The position numbers and the translations under genes are program-made. The notes under the pieces are model-generated. The model saw only the letters and a program-made list of their open reading frames with translations, ran no database searches and was not told the DNA's origin. From Pseudonocardia parietis (GTDB taxonomy: Bacteria > Actinomycetota > Actinomycetes > Mycobacteriales > Pseudonocardiaceae), in NCBI RefSeq assembly GCF_017876315.1, contig NZ_JAGINU010000001.1:5084001-5148000 (forward strand): a stretch of DNA of 64,000 bases, read 5' to 3'. This document shows positions 25,620-34,806 of the stretch, one piece after another (the stretch's first letter is position 1; every line of letters starts with the position of its first letter).

Positions 25620-25997
25620 GTGAGACCGACCCGCACACTCGCACCGCGCCTGGTCGCGGTGCTGCTGCTGTCCCTGGTCGCGGTCCTCGCACCGGTCGCC
25701 GGTCCCGCCGCGGCCGAGGCGACACAGGTGCCGGCGTCGGTCGGCAACGACGGGACGCCGTGGGCGGCCGGACCACAGTCCGCACTCCCCGGGCGACTCC
25801 TCCCCGGCGGTTTCCTCACCGGCGGGGGTGACATCCCGGCCGGGCACCCCGGCCCGGCACTCGACGCCCTGCTCCTCGCGTTGCCCGCCGTCCCCGCGAC
25901 CGGCCCGTCCGGTGCGACGGTCGACCGGAGCGCGACCGCGGGCCTGGACCCGGGGCACGGCTCCCCCACCGATCCGCGCGGACCGCCGCGGGTCTGA
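25620..25997 (+). CDS. small secreted hypothetical protein
   Basis: A 125-residue protein from GTG 25620. The N-terminus RPTRTLAPRLVAVLLLSLVA followed by VLAPVAGPAAAEA is a clear Sec signal peptide with a likely AxA cleavage site near residue 33. The mature part is Gly/Pro/Ala-rich (LPGRLLPGGFLTGGGDIPAG) without recognised domains or Cys. The stop is at 25997, 145 bp before secDF. No strong ribosome-binding site is seen and this could be a chance frame in GC-rich DNA, but the signal peptide favours a real gene. Function unknown. Confidence 0.5.
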   Translation: MRPTRTLAPRLVAVLLLSLVAVLAPVAGPAAAEATQVPASVGNDGTPWAAGPQSALPGRLLPGGFLTGGGDIPAGHPGPALDALLLALPAVPATGPSGATVDRSATAGLDPGHGSPTDPRGPPRV

Positions 25998-26142
25998 CCC
26001 GACCGGGTGCCCGGCGGCGTCGCAGGTGTTCCGCGACCTGCGCCCGCACCGCCGGCACGCCCCGGCTCCGGCCCTGCCGCCTGATTTCCGCCCACTCCCC
26101 TGCCGCCCGTCCCGGAACCGGGACGCTCCCCCGAGGAATCCC

Positions 26143-28452
26143 GTGCAACAACGCCCTGTCCTGTGGCGAGCGCTGATCGCGCTCGCCGTCCTCCTCGTGT
26201 CCGGAATCGTCGCGCTCACCGTCGCCCCCACGCTGGGGCTGGATCTGCGCGGCGGCACCCAGATCGTGCTCGAGACCCGCGACACCGAGGAGGTGGCGGC
26301 CGACGCCGAGGCCACCGACCGCGTCCTCGAGGTGCTCCGCGGCCGGGTCGACGCGCTCGGCGTCGCCGAGCCGACGCTCACCCGCTCCGGTGAGAACCGG
26401 ATCATCGTCGAGCTGCCCGGCCTGACCGATCCGACCGAGGCCGCCGACACGCTCGGCCGCACCGCGCAGCTGACCATGCACCCGGTGCTCGGGGTCGGCG
26501 CTCCGGGCTCCCCGCCCGACCAGCAGACCGCCGACGAGACCGGACAGCCGCTGCAGCTGGGACCACCCGCGCTGCAGGGCGAGATGATCAGCTCCGCGCA
26601 GTCGGTCCCGGCGCAGCAGTCCGTCGGTTTCGAGGTGCAGGTCGGGTTCGACGGCGAGGGCCCGGCCCGCTGGCAGGCGCTCACCGGGCAGGCCGCGTGC
26701 GCCCCGCCGGGTGCCCCGCAGCGCCGGGTCGCGATCGTCCTCGACGACCAGGTCATCTCGTCGCCGCAGGTCGACCCGTCGATCCAGTGCCAGATCGGGA
26801 TGGTCGGCGGCCAGACCACCATCACCGGCAACTTCTCCCAGGAGCAGGCGAACGAGCTGGCCGTGCTGATCGAAGGCGGCGCCCTGCCGGTGCCGGTCGA
26901 GATCATCGAGCAGCGGACCGTCGGCCCGACGCTCGGCGCGGACGCGATCGAGGCCAGTGCGCTGGCCGCGATCATCGGATCGGCGCTGGCCGCCGTCTTC
27001 CTCGTCGTCGTGTACCGGCTGGTCGGCCTGGTCGCGGTCGTCGCGCTGGGCGGGTACACGCTCACCGCCTACGCGGTGCAGACCGGGCTCGGCGCGACGC
27101 TCACCCTGCCCGGCCTGGCGGCGTTCGTGCTCGCCGTCGGTATGGCCGTCGACGCCAACGTGCTGATCGCCGAACGATCGCGCGAGGAGTACGCGGCGCG
27201 ACCACGCCTGGAACGCGCGTCGGAGAGCGGCTACAAACACTCGTTGTCCGCCGTCGGTGACGCCGCGGTGACCTCGCTGCTGGCGGCCGTGCTGCTGTTC
27301 GGCCTGGCCTCCGGGCCGGTGCGCGGATTCGGTGTCACGCTGGTCATCGGTGTCGTCGTGTCGCTGTTCTCGGCGCTGGTGCTCTCCCGACTGCTGACCC
27401 TCGCCGTGCTGAAGATCCCTGCGGTGCGCAAGCGCCCCAGGATCACCGGCATCGCCTCGATCGGACCGGTCCGCGCGCGGCTCGAGGCCCGCGACCCCGG
27501 GTTCCTGAAGAAGGCCGGGCGGCTCCTGGCCGTCGCCGGCGTGATCGTCGTGGTGGCGCTCGGCGGGTTGCTCGTGCGTGGTCTCGAGCTGGGTGTCGAG
27601 TTCACCGGCGGGCGTCTCGTGGAGTTCACGACGACGAACCCGATCACCGCCGAGCAGGCCCGGGACGCGGTCGGCGCCGCCGGCTTCCCGGACCTGCAGG
27701 TGACGACCACCGGCGACGGCGCGGTCGCCCTGCGGGCGGGCGAGCTCGACGACGCCGGGGTCACCGCACTGCGCGAGGCCGTCGGCGGGGTCGGTGGCGG
27801 CGCCGAGGTGCTCCGCGACGAGATGATCGGCCCCAGCCTGGGTGCCGAGCTCGCGCGTGGCGGCCTCATCGCCCTCACCGTCGCGCTGGCCGCGCAGTTC
27901 CTCTACCTGGCGTTCCGGTTCCGCTGGACGCTCGGTGCCGGCGCGGTCGCCGCCCTGCTGGCCAACGTCGCGGTGGTCATCGGGGTGTTCGCCTGGACCG
28001 GCCGGACAGCGGACGGAGTGTTCCTCGCCGCGCTGCTGACCGTGATCGGTTACTCGGTCAACGACACGGTGGTGGTGTTCGACCGGGTGCGGGAGCACTG
28101 GGCCCGGCAGGCCAAGGAACCGTTCCACCGGGTGGTCGGATCGGCCGTGCTGTCGACGCTGCCACGGACGGTGAACACCGGGATCTCGACCCTGCTGATC
28201 CTCACGATGCTGCTGTTCGTGGGCGGTGCGACGCTGGCCGACTTCGCGCTGGCGTTGATCGTCGGCATCGTGGTCGGCACGGTCTCGACGATCGTCGTCG
28301 CCGGGCCGGTGGCGATCCTGCTGGAGCAGCGGTGGACCGGGACCCCGCCACAGGCGGGGAAGTCGAAGCAACCGGTCGGCAAGGCCGGCCGCCGGCACCC
28401 GTCGCGTTCCGACCGGTCCCGCACCCGCAACGGCGACGGCGCGGTGGTCTGA
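26143..28452 (+). CDS. secDF: fused protein translocase subunit SecDF
   Basis: A 769-residue fusion of SecD and SecF. The SecD part has one N-terminal membrane helix, LGLDLRGGTQIVL (D1), a periplasmic P1 domain, and the membrane block AVGMAVDANVLIAERSREEY. The SecF part starts near residue 465 and has ELGVEFTGGRLVEFTT and LTVIGYSVNDTVVVFDRVRE. SecDF uses the proton gradient to pull exported proteins from the SecYEG channel. GTG 26143 follows GAGGAA. A yajC or ruvB neighbour is absent, so this may be a second copy in addition to separate secD/secF. Confidence 0.9.
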   Translation: MQQRPVLWRALIALAVLLVSGIVALTVAPTLGLDLRGGTQIVLETRDTEEVAADAEATDRVLEVLRGRVDALGVAEPTLTRSGENRIIVELPGLTDPTEAADTLGRTAQLTMHPVLGVGAPGSPPDQQTADETGQPLQLGPPALQGEMISSAQSVPAQQSVGFEVQVGFDGEGPARWQALTGQAACAPPGAPQRRVAIVLDDQVISSPQVDPSIQCQIGMVGGQTTITGNFSQEQANELAVLIEGGALPVPVEIIEQRTVGPTLGADAIEASALAAIIGSALAAVFLVVVYRLVGLVAVVALGGYTLTAYAVQTGLGATLTLPGLAAFVLAVGMAVDANVLIAERSREEYAARPRLERASESGYKHSLSAVGDAAVTSLLAAVLLFGLASGPVRGFGVTLVIGVVVSLFSALVLSRLLTLAVLKIPAVRKRPRITGIASIGPVRARLEARDPGFLKKAGRLLAVAGVIVVVALGGLLVRGLELGVEFTGGRLVEFTTTNPITAEQARDAVGAAGFPDLQVTTTGDGAVALRAGELDDAGVTALREAVGGVGGGAEVLRDEMIGPSLGAELARGGLIALTVALAAQFLYLAFRFRWTLGAGAVAALLANVAVVIGVFAWTGRTADGVFLAALLTVIGYSVNDTVVVFDRVREHWARQAKEPFHRVVGSAVLSTLPRTVNTGISTLLILTMLLFVGGATLADFALALIVGIVVGTVSTIVVAGPVAILLEQRWTGTPPQAGKSKQPVGKAGRRHPSRSDRSRTRNGDGAVV

Positions 28453-28461
28453 GCGCCACGC

Positions 28462-28518
28462 GGCGGACGCGCGCGGCGCGGGCTCCCTCCGGCCCGCGCC
28501 GCGCGCCCGCGGTCCGCC
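28462..28518. terminator. bidirectional terminator hairpin
   Basis: Perfect 15-bp arms (28469-28483 with 28492-28506, GC-only) around an 8-nt loop, extended by outer arms GGCGGAC (28462-28468) and GTCCGCC (28512-28518) across a small asymmetric internal loop. It lies between the convergent secDF and helical-repeat genes. Confidence 0.75.
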
Positions 28519-28532
28519 ACGGCGGGCGGGCG

Positions 28533-29030
28533 TCACGAGTCCGCGGAGCGATCGCCCCGCTCCAGTCGCTGCCCGCACCGCTCGATCGCGGACCGGATCA
28601 TGCGGCCGTAGCCGTCGTCGGCGAGCGCGTCGATCCGCTCCCGCGCGAGCTCCAGGTGGCGGCGGGCATCGGCGTCGTGGCCGAGCCGGCGATGCACGTC
28701 GGCCAGGTTCAGGTGCAACGACGGGTAGAACCCCGCGATGTGCAGCGAGGCGTGGTGGGCCCGTGCCCGCTCGTCGGTGACCTCGCCGGCGGCGGCGAGG
28801 GCACGCTCGTCCCACCGCAGCTCCTCGTGCGGGTCGTCCTGCACGTCGGCGGCGTAGTGCGCGAGCGTGCACCGGTGGAACGGGTCACCGTCCTCGCCGA
28901 GCCGCTCCCAGATCGCGGCGAGCTGCGTGCGGGCCGCCCCGGGGTCGCCCGCGCACCCCGCCTCCACGGCCTCGGTGATGGCGGCCAGTACCGGGTCCAT
29001 GACGGTGTCGGCGGCGGCGGAATCGGTCAT
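28533..29030 (-). CDS. tetratricopeptide-like helical protein, function unknown
   Basis: A 165-residue protein from ATG 29030 (GGGAGGGCACG upstream). It is mostly alpha-helical: residues 20-55 VEAGCAGDPGAARTQLAAIWERLGEDGDP, then CTLAHYAADVQDDPHEELRWDERALAA, HASLHIAGFYPSLHLNLADVHRRLG and DADARRHLELARERIDALADDGYGRMIRSAIERC. The pattern resembles degenerate TPR units of a family common in Actinobacteria. No catalytic residues or signal peptide are evident. A role as a scaffold or regulator is conceivable but not shown. Confidence 0.7.
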   Translation of the reverse strand: MTDSAAADTVMDPVLAAITEAVEAGCAGDPGAARTQLAAIWERLGEDGDPFHRCTLAHYAADVQDDPHEELRWDERALAAAGEVTDERARAHHASLHIAGFYPSLHLNLADVHRRLGHDADARRHLELARERIDALADDGYGRMIRSAIERCGQRLERGDRSADS

Positions 29031-29245
29031 CGTGCCCTCCCGGAGTCGGCGTGCATCCGAGGATGGACCGGACCCCCGACAGTTTCGGAGCGCTCCGCCG
29101 ACCAGACTCAGGAACCCGTCCACTCGCCCGATCACCGTGTAGCCCGACCCGGTGTCAGCCGGTCTCGTCGACTCACCTGTGGAACGACGGTCGAGCGCGA
29201 GTGGTCTTCACTGGCTCGAGCCAGGCGAGGGCGAGTCGATACTGT

Positions 29246-30442
29246 TCATGTCCGGTCACCTGGTGGTGCAGTCTCACTCTGGTTGGTCAGGGACTCGATG
29301 AGGTCGGCTGCGGCGCAGGCGCCGCCGGCGGTGCGGGCGATGGCCCTGTGTTCCTGGCAGCGGCGCGCGATCTCGGGTGAGGATGTGACGCGGTCTACCG
29401 CCTCGCGCAGCCGTTGCGGGGTGAGATCCTCGGCGGGTAGGTGCTCGCCGACGCCGATCTCGGCGAGGCGGGGGCCGTTGACGAACTGGTCCGAGGCTTG
29501 CGGGACGGCGATCATCGGCACGCCGTGCCACAGACCTTCGGAGCAGCCGCCCATCCCGGCGTGGGTGACGAACGCGGAGGCGTGTTCCAGTATCGCGAGC
29601 TGGGGAACCCATCTGCGCACCACCACGTCGTCGGGAACAGGTCCGAGCGCGGCCAGGTCGAGGTGCGGGCCGACGGCGAGGACGGTGGTCCAGCCGGTCC
29701 CGTGCATTGCCGAGATGCAGTCGCGCCAGAACGCGGGGCGGTCGTTGAACGCCGACCCCAACGAGACCAACAGCAGGGGCCGGTTCGGGGCGGGCCAGGA
29801 GCCCTGCTCGGTGCGGTCGCCGAGCACCGGCCCGACGAAGGTGTACCGGTCCGGATCCACCCGGTCACGGTGCGGCTGCATCACCTCCGGAATGAGCACA
29901 ATCGATCGGTCCGGTGCCCCGAGGAACTCCTTGTTCGTCATCGCGACGCCGACCTCGGCCAGCCAGGCGTCCATATCGGACTGCCAGGCCAGGCCTTCCG
30001 GTTCGTCGAGGCAGGCGTAGGCCTCGGCGAAGTCTTCCTCGAAGGTGTCCCAGGCGACCATGTGCGGGGCCAGCTCGACTCGCGACAGGGCGTGCGCCCG
30101 GGAAAGGGCGTGCCCGGCCCAACCACTGCCGTCGTAGCAGACGACATCGGGTAGATCGGGCCCCAGCGCGCTGGTGATCTGGGTGTAGGCGCTGCGGGCC
30201 TCGTCGGAGAACAGTCGCATCACCTCGATCCCGCCCTCGGGCCATTGCTCACCTCGCGCCGGGTCGGGTAGGTCGGTGGTGATCGGCAGGACGGTCGCAC
30301 CGGTGGCGGCCACGGCGTCGGCGAAGCGGTCCGGGACGGGATAGGTGACGCGATGGCCACGGGCGACGAGCTCGGCCATGACGGGCAGGTTCGGGTAGAC
30401 GTGACCGTGGGCGGCCGAGGTGGACATCAGGACGTGGCTCAT
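29246..30442 (-). CDS. macrolide family (GT1) glycosyltransferase
   Basis: A 398-residue GT1 enzyme of the OleD/MgtA/YjiC type, which moves glucose from UDP-glucose to macrolides or other aglycones. The N-domain has the acceptor His in TSAAHGHVYPNLPVMAELVARGHRV. The C-domain has LLLVSLGSAFND and the donor-binding block WVPQLAILEHASAFVTHAGMGGCSEGLWHGVPMIAVPQASDQFVNG in adjoining segments. ATG 30442 has GGAGG 6 bp upstream. It is downstream of no obvious biosynthetic cluster, so self-protection or xenobiotic detoxification is more likely than natural-product assembly. Confidence 0.85.
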   Translation of the reverse strand: MSHVLMSTSAAHGHVYPNLPVMAELVARGHRVTYPVPDRFADAVAATGATVLPITTDLPDPARGEQWPEGGIEVMRLFSDEARSAYTQITSALGPDLPDVVCYDGSGWAGHALSRAHALSRVELAPHMVAWDTFEEDFAEAYACLDEPEGLAWQSDMDAWLAEVGVAMTNKEFLGAPDRSIVLIPEVMQPHRDRVDPDRYTFVGPVLGDRTEQGSWPAPNRPLLLVSLGSAFNDRPAFWRDCISAMHGTGWTTVLAVGPHLDLAALGPVPDDVVVRRWVPQLAILEHASAFVTHAGMGGCSEGLWHGVPMIAVPQASDQFVNGPRLAEIGVGEHLPAEDLTPQRLREAVDRVTSSPEIARRCQEHRAIARTAGGACAAADLIESLTNQSETAPPGDRT

Positions 30443-30946
30443 GACTGGCCTCCGGAGGATTGCGGGTTCGAGGGACACAGCGGGAGCCGGCGACGCGCAG
30501 CGCCGGGCCCGCGCCAATGGCGGCGGTCCGGACGCCAGTCGCGAGCAGTGCGAGACAGCGACCATCACGCCGTTCAGGACCTGCCGAGCCCCGCGGGTCA
30601 GGGTGACCCCGTCAGCGTGGACGTGGGTGCGATCGCCGACCGGCAGGACCGCTCCAGCCGCACCGTCCGGGACGGCGGGCGAGAGATCGGGGGTGGACAA
30701 GGGCTCACGAGGACAGTGCACGGGATACTCCGCAGCACGGGATCGAGCCGGGCAGCATGCAGAGGCTATTTGCGGGCAGTCACCACCTGAAACTGGCATC
30801 GAGCACGCCGGTCGCCGGCGACCCGCACCCTCCTTCGGAGTCACCGTTGCGACCCCGAGCTGACCGGGCGACGATTCTCTGGTCATCCGACGGCTGTTCG
30901 GCGCTGAGGTGCGGACGTCGTCCACACTGGGTCCGGTCGGTCACCC
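30443..30946. other. 504-bp region without a convincing gene
   Basis: This is the upstream region of the glycosyltransferase and the 3' side of the MFS gene. Several open frames pass through it but none has a family motif, a ribosome-binding site or a plausible start. No clear promoter, leader peptide or hairpin was recognised. Confidence 0.5.
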
Positions 30947-32125
30947 CTACGGCCTCGCAATCCGGTTAGCGTGTCGCACTGTCGCGCGGTGGGCAGCCTC
31001 GGAGAGCCCGAGGGCGGCGAGGGTGCCGGCGGCCGCGAGCGCTCCGAGGGCACTGGCGCCGGTGGTTGTGATGCCTACGGCGCCGATGAGGCCGGAAAGC
31101 GCGATCGCGAGATAGAGGGCTGCACCGTTGAGCGCTACGGTGAGCGGGGCCTGCCCGCCAAGCCCCAGGATCCGGTAGGTCTGCGGCGCGCTGATCCCGA
31201 ATCCGATCAGCCCGTATGCGGCGGCCGCGATCAGTGCGCTCGGCAGCGCCGCGCTCCAGTACGGCGTGAGCAGGAATGTGATCGTCAGACCGACGAGGGC
31301 GCCGGCGACGACCGGACGTCCCCCGTATCGGTCTGCCAAGCGGCCGGCCAACAGGTTGCCGGCGATCCCGGCCACACCGAGGACGGACAGGATGCTGGCC
31401 AGCCGTACACCGTCCCCGCCGGTTGCGTCCTCGGCCACGACCGAGATGTAGGTGTAGGGAACGTAGATCGCGGTGAACGCCACCGAGGTCGTGCCCAGCA
31501 ACAGCAGCACGCGTCGATCGACCAGAGGCGACAAGCGCTCTCGCAAGCCGAACTGCTCGTCCGAGCCCGGCGACACCGGCGGGATCCAGGTGAGGACCGC
31601 GACCGCGACGACCAACGCGAGACCCGCCAGAACGACCATGGTGGCGCGCCACCCGGCAAGCGCGGCCAGCGCCGTACCGAGCGGGGCCCCGACGGCGATG
31701 GCGACCGTCATGCCTGTCGTGACCGTCGCGACGGCCCGTCCTCGACGTTCCGGGCCGGCCAGGGTCGCGGCGGTGACGGTCGCCGTCGGCAAGAACAAGC
31801 CCGCTCCACACGCGGCGACCACCTGTGCCGCGAGCAGCAGGCCGAACGTTCCGGCTGCCGCGCTCGATCCAGTGCCCGCCAGGTACAGGCCCAACGCCAG
31901 CAGCAGGACGCGACGCCGCGCCCACTGCACACTTGACGCCGCGAGCACCGGACCTGCGATCGCCGCACTGAGGCCGAACACCGTCACGACCTGTCCAGCC
32001 GTGGCGGCCGAGACTTGAAATGACCTGCCGAGCTCGGGTAGGAGGCCGGCGAGCACCAGCTCACACGTTCCGACTGCGAAGGCGCCGACCCCCAACACGA
32101 AGGCGGCTCCCGCCCGGCGCTGCAT
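30947..32125 (-). CDS. MFS transporter, DHA1 family drug efflux
   Basis: A 392-residue, 12-helix MFS transporter. The N-terminus RAGAAFVLGVGAFAVGTCELVLAGLLPELGRSFQVS is the opening of the AraJ/CmlR-like DHA1 group; the helix 2-3 loop contains VQWARRRVLLLALGLYLAG, and the second half GNLLAGRLADRYGGRPVV mirrors it. ATG 32125 has GAGGAG 4 bp upstream; GTG 32137 is an alternative. It is probably a proton-coupled efflux pump (chloramphenicol- or sugar-like substrates). Upstream is the DUF6506-like gene on the same strand. Confidence 0.85.
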   Translation of the reverse strand: MQRRAGAAFVLGVGAFAVGTCELVLAGLLPELGRSFQVSAATAGQVVTVFGLSAAIAGPVLAASSVQWARRRVLLLALGLYLAGTGSSAAAGTFGLLLAAQVVAACGAGLFLPTATVTAATLAGPERRGRAVATVTTGMTVAIAVGAPLGTALAALAGWRATMVVLAGLALVVAVAVLTWIPPVSPGSDEQFGLRERLSPLVDRRVLLLLGTTSVAFTAIYVPYTYISVVAEDATGGDGVRLASILSVLGVAGIAGNLLAGRLADRYGGRPVVAGALVGLTITFLLTPYWSAALPSALIAAAAYGLIGFGISAPQTYRILGLGGQAPLTVALNGAALYLAIALSGLIGAVGITTTGASALGALAAAGTLAALGLSEAAHRATVRHANRIARP

Positions 32126-32259
32126 GCGGCTCCTCACGACGCTGGCGTTGTGCTGGCCCGGACAGCTGATCAGCTCGTACGTGAGCGTGTCGAACTACTT
32201 CTTGAAGATCGTAGGGCTCCCTTCACCGGTGGAGGAGTTGAACGACGGACCGGGTGGTG

Positions 32260-32802
32260 TCAGTCGTCGTAGCCGACGAATCCCACCGGGACCATGCCGC
32301 CGCCGCCGCGCAGTACTGCGGCGGCGTACTCGAGGTCGAGGCCGCGGTAGAGCTCGACGAGGCCTGCGTGCGCCTCGGCGAGGCGTCGTCCGACCGACTC
32401 CGCATGCTCGATGCCGTCGATCGGGATCATCACCACATCCGGATGCTCGACCTCTTCGGTTCCCTCACCCGCCGGGTAGAGGAACGCCTGGGGCCCGAGG
32501 ACCTCCCCTGCGGCGAACGCCCGCGTGAACTCGGCGATCCGCTCGAGCGACTCGAAGCCGTACCGAACCAGCCCCAGCCGGGCCCGAGCGCCGACCGCGA
32601 CGCGCACCGCGTTCGCCTCCGACGCCCCGACGCCGCCGCACAGCTCGATCCGCTCGAATCCCTGATCGACGAGCTCCGCCGCCGTCGACCCGAGACTCTC
32701 ACCCGTGCTGCCGACGATCGTGATGCCGGGCGCCTGCAGGCGGACGCCCGGCGTTCCCTCGTAGATAACGGCTGTGTTCCCGGTCATGACGTTCTCGGTC
32801 AT
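32260..32802 (-). CDS. DUF6506-like protein
   Basis: A 180-residue protein from ATG 32802 with GAGGAG 5 bp upstream. The first 85 residues (ITIVGSTGESLGSTAAELVDQGFERIELCGGVGASEANAVRVAVGARARLGLVRYGFES) resemble DUF6506 proteins, with the ELCGG motif. The C-terminal half reads VVMIPIDGIEHAESVGRRLAEAHAGLVELYRGLDLEYAAAVLRGGGGM and may be a second alpha/beta unit. No enzyme activity is known. Its start abuts a perfect operator shared with the divergent TetR gene, so it is likely the regulator's main target. Confidence 0.65.
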   Translation of the reverse strand: MTENVMTGNTAVIYEGTPGVRLQAPGITIVGSTGESLGSTAAELVDQGFERIELCGGVGASEANAVRVAVGARARLGLVRYGFESLERIAEFTRAFAAGEVLGPQAFLYPAGEGTEEVEHPDVVMIPIDGIEHAESVGRRLAEAHAGLVELYRGLDLEYAAAVLRGGGGMVPVGFVGYDD

Positions 32803-32812
32803 GACGACTCCT

Positions 32813-32829
32813 CACATTAGGGTAATGTG
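32813..32829. promoter_or_regulatory. perfect TetR operator palindrome
   Basis: CACATTAGGGTAATGTG has 7-bp perfect arms around GGG. It lies between the divergent DUF6506-like gene (11 bp from its start codon) and the TetR gene. A TATAGT box at 32839-32844 fits a -10 element for the TetR gene. The AT-rich arms stand out from the surrounding GC-rich DNA. Confidence 0.8.
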
Positions 32830-32884
32830 ATTGTGCAATATAGTGGCGTAAACTTCGGAGGGTCAAGGAGCGAGGTGACCACAG

Positions 32885-33511
32885 ATGGCGGTACGCGGCC
32901 GGCCCCGCGATGAAGCAGCGAGAGAGCGCATCGTGACAGCGGCGACGTCCCTGTTCGTGCGCGACGGGTATGTCTCCATCACGGTGGGCGCGATCGCCGA
33001 GGAGGCAGAGGTGGCGGTGAAGACCATCTATGCCGCCTATGGGAGCAAGCTCGGACTGCTCTCGGCCGCTCATGACCACGCCGTGGCCGGCAGTACCGAA
33101 CCGACGCCGCTGCTGGCGCACGCATGGGTCCGATCGCTCGCCGACGCCGAATCGGTAGAGGCTGCGTGGGCCGACGCGGCCGCACACTTGGCGGAGTCCA
33201 CGGCGCGCTCGGCCCCCATCCTGACCGTGATCCATGCCGCCGCAGCCGATCCCGGCGTCGCCGAGTTGCAGGCGGAGCTGCGCAGACAGCGCCACGGGTT
33301 CAGCCTCGGCCTGGCCCGGATCCTGCTCCGCCTGCCGGGTGCGGTCCCGCGCTCGGGCACCAGCCGGGTCGCCGACGTCCTCTACGCCACCGTGACCGCG
33401 GAGTCCTACTCGCTCTTCGTCACGGAACGTGGATGGACGATCGAGCAGTGGCGGGAATGGGCGCACGACACCGTGGCCCGCGAACTCACCGCCAACGCTG
33501 CGCCGGCCTGA
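32885..33511 (+). CDS. TetR/AcrR family regulator
   Basis: A 208-residue TetR regulator: RPRDEAARERIVTAATSLFVRDGYVSITVGAIAEEAEVAVKTIYAAYGSKLGLLSAAHD is the HTH domain. The C-domain is TetR_C_33-like (VIHAAAADPGVAELQAELRRQRHGFSLGLARIL). ATG 32885 has AAGGAG 13 bp upstream. It is divergent from the DUF6506-like gene over an 82-bp gap that contains the operator, and probably represses both. Effector unknown. Confidence 0.88.
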   Translation: MAVRGRPRDEAARERIVTAATSLFVRDGYVSITVGAIAEEAEVAVKTIYAAYGSKLGLLSAAHDHAVAGSTEPTPLLAHAWVRSLADAESVEAAWADAAAHLAESTARSAPILTVIHAAAADPGVAELQAELRRQRHGFSLGLARILLRLPGAVPRSGTSRVADVLYATVTAESYSLFVTERGWTIEQWREWAHDTVARELTANAAPA

Positions 33512-33657
33512 GTGAGGAGCCGCCGCGCGCGTCGCGACTTCTACCGGTGACCCGCTCGCCGGACGCTCGACGGTCCGGCGCAACTCATCCGATCGGCCAG
33601 TGGCGGCGCCGATGGACCGATACCGGGTCCCGGATCATGTTCATAGCGTTTCGGGGT

Positions 33658-34806
33658 ATGACCCGACACGGAGTGAACAGTCGGTTGGTGGCGCCCGACC
33701 TCGGCCGCGGCCTGATGCTGGCATGGATCGCGGTGGCGAACGTGGCGCTGTTCGTGCTCGGTCCCTACGGCCCACGCCAGCACGTCGTGGAAGACGGCCT
33801 GGCCGATCGTCTGGTGACCGTCCTGGTCGTCGGGCTGGTCGACGGGCGGGCGTATCCGCTGTTCGCGCTGCTCTACGGCTATGGCGTGGCCCGGTTGTTG
33901 CAGCGCTCGGATGCCGGGCCGGTCGTGCTCCGCCGACGCAGCGTCGGCCTGATACTCGTGGGTGCGGTGCACGCGGTGCTGCTGTTCCCCGGCGACATCC
34001 TCGGGTTGTACGGCGTGCTCGGGTTCGTCCTCGTCGCGTGCCGGTCGGTGACCGACCGGACACTGACGCTGTGGGCGATGGCCTGGCTGGTCCCGGCGTG
34101 TGCGGTCACCGCGATCGTGCACGGCTCGAGCGGCGGCGGCGAGCAGCGCACTTACCTCTGGTCGTTCGCGCTGTCCGACCCGGCGGCGGTGTTCCCGTTG
34201 CGGGCAGTGGAGTGGCTGATGACGCCGTTCGCGCTCCTGCCGGTGGTCAGCGCCGCGCTGGTGGGGGTACTGGCGGCCCGGCACCGGCTGCCCGAACGAG
34301 CGGCCGAGCTGCATGACCGGCTGCGCAGCGCGGCGAGAGTCCTGCTGGGTGCCGCGGTGCTGGGAGGCCTGCCGAGCGGGCTCGTGGTGGCGGGGTTCGT
34401 GCCCGCTCCGGGCCCGGTGGGGCTGGTCGCGCTCGCGTTCGTGCACGCGGTCACCGGTGTCGCCGGTGGGGTCGGGGCTGCCGCGCTGCTGGTCCTGTTC
34501 GCCGACCGTGCCGGCTCGTGGGCGACCCCGATGATCGCGTTGGGACGACGGTCGTTGAGCGGCTACCTGTTCCTGTCACTGGTGTTCGCGGTCGTCCTGC
34601 ACCCGTTGGGCCTCGGCCTGGGCGAACGGTGGGGGACCGCGGCGACGACCGGGTTCGCCGTGGCGGTCTGGATGGCGGCCGTCGGGCTGGCGGCCGGGCT
34701 CGCGCGGGCGGGGCGCCCCGGCCCGGCCGAGCTGGTGCTGCGCCGGTTGTCCGGGCAGGCATCCTGGCAGGATGCGCCGGGGAGGTCACCGGATGGACGA
34801 ACCTGA
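33658..34806 (+). CDS. DUF418 family membrane protein
   Basis: A protein of about 382 residues with 8-10 membrane helices matching DUF418: RLVAPDLGRGLMLAWIAVANV, DGRAYPLFALLYGYGVARLLQR, RRRSVGLILVGAVHAVLLFPGDILGLYGVLG and ALGRRSLSGYLFLSLVF. ATG 33658 is chosen; ATG 33637 is in frame. The histidine kinase gene begins 14 bp before its stop, so the two are co-translated. Function unknown; the coupling suggests a membrane partner of the two-component system. Confidence 0.82.
   Translation: MTRHGVNSRLVAPDLGRGLMLAWIAVANVALFVLGPYGPRQHVVEDGLADRLVTVLVVGLVDGRAYPLFALLYGYGVARLLQRSDAGPVVLRRRSVGLILVGAVHAVLLFPGDILGLYGVLGFVLVACRSVTDRTLTLWAMAWLVPACAVTAIVHGSSGGGEQRTYLWSFALSDPAAVFPLRAVEWLMTPFALLPVVSAALVGVLAARHRLPERAAELHDRLRSAARVLLGAAVLGGLPSGLVVAGFVPAPGPVGLVALAFVHAVTGVAGGVGAAALLVLFADRAGSWATPMIALGRRSLSGYLFLSLVFAVVLHPLGLGLGERWGTAATTGFAVAVWMAAVGLAAGLARAGRPGPAELVLRRLSGQASWQDAPGRSPDGRT

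Noticed and set aside
25816-28872. 1018-codon open frame antisense to secDF
   Set aside because: The product is an Arg/Gly/His-rich antisense translation of SecDF, with no motif or ribosome-binding site.
30443-30946. Possible leader peptide or attenuator controlling the macrolide glycosyltransferase
   Set aside because: No short frame with a ribosome-binding site and no paired hairpins like those of macrolide-inducible leaders was found.
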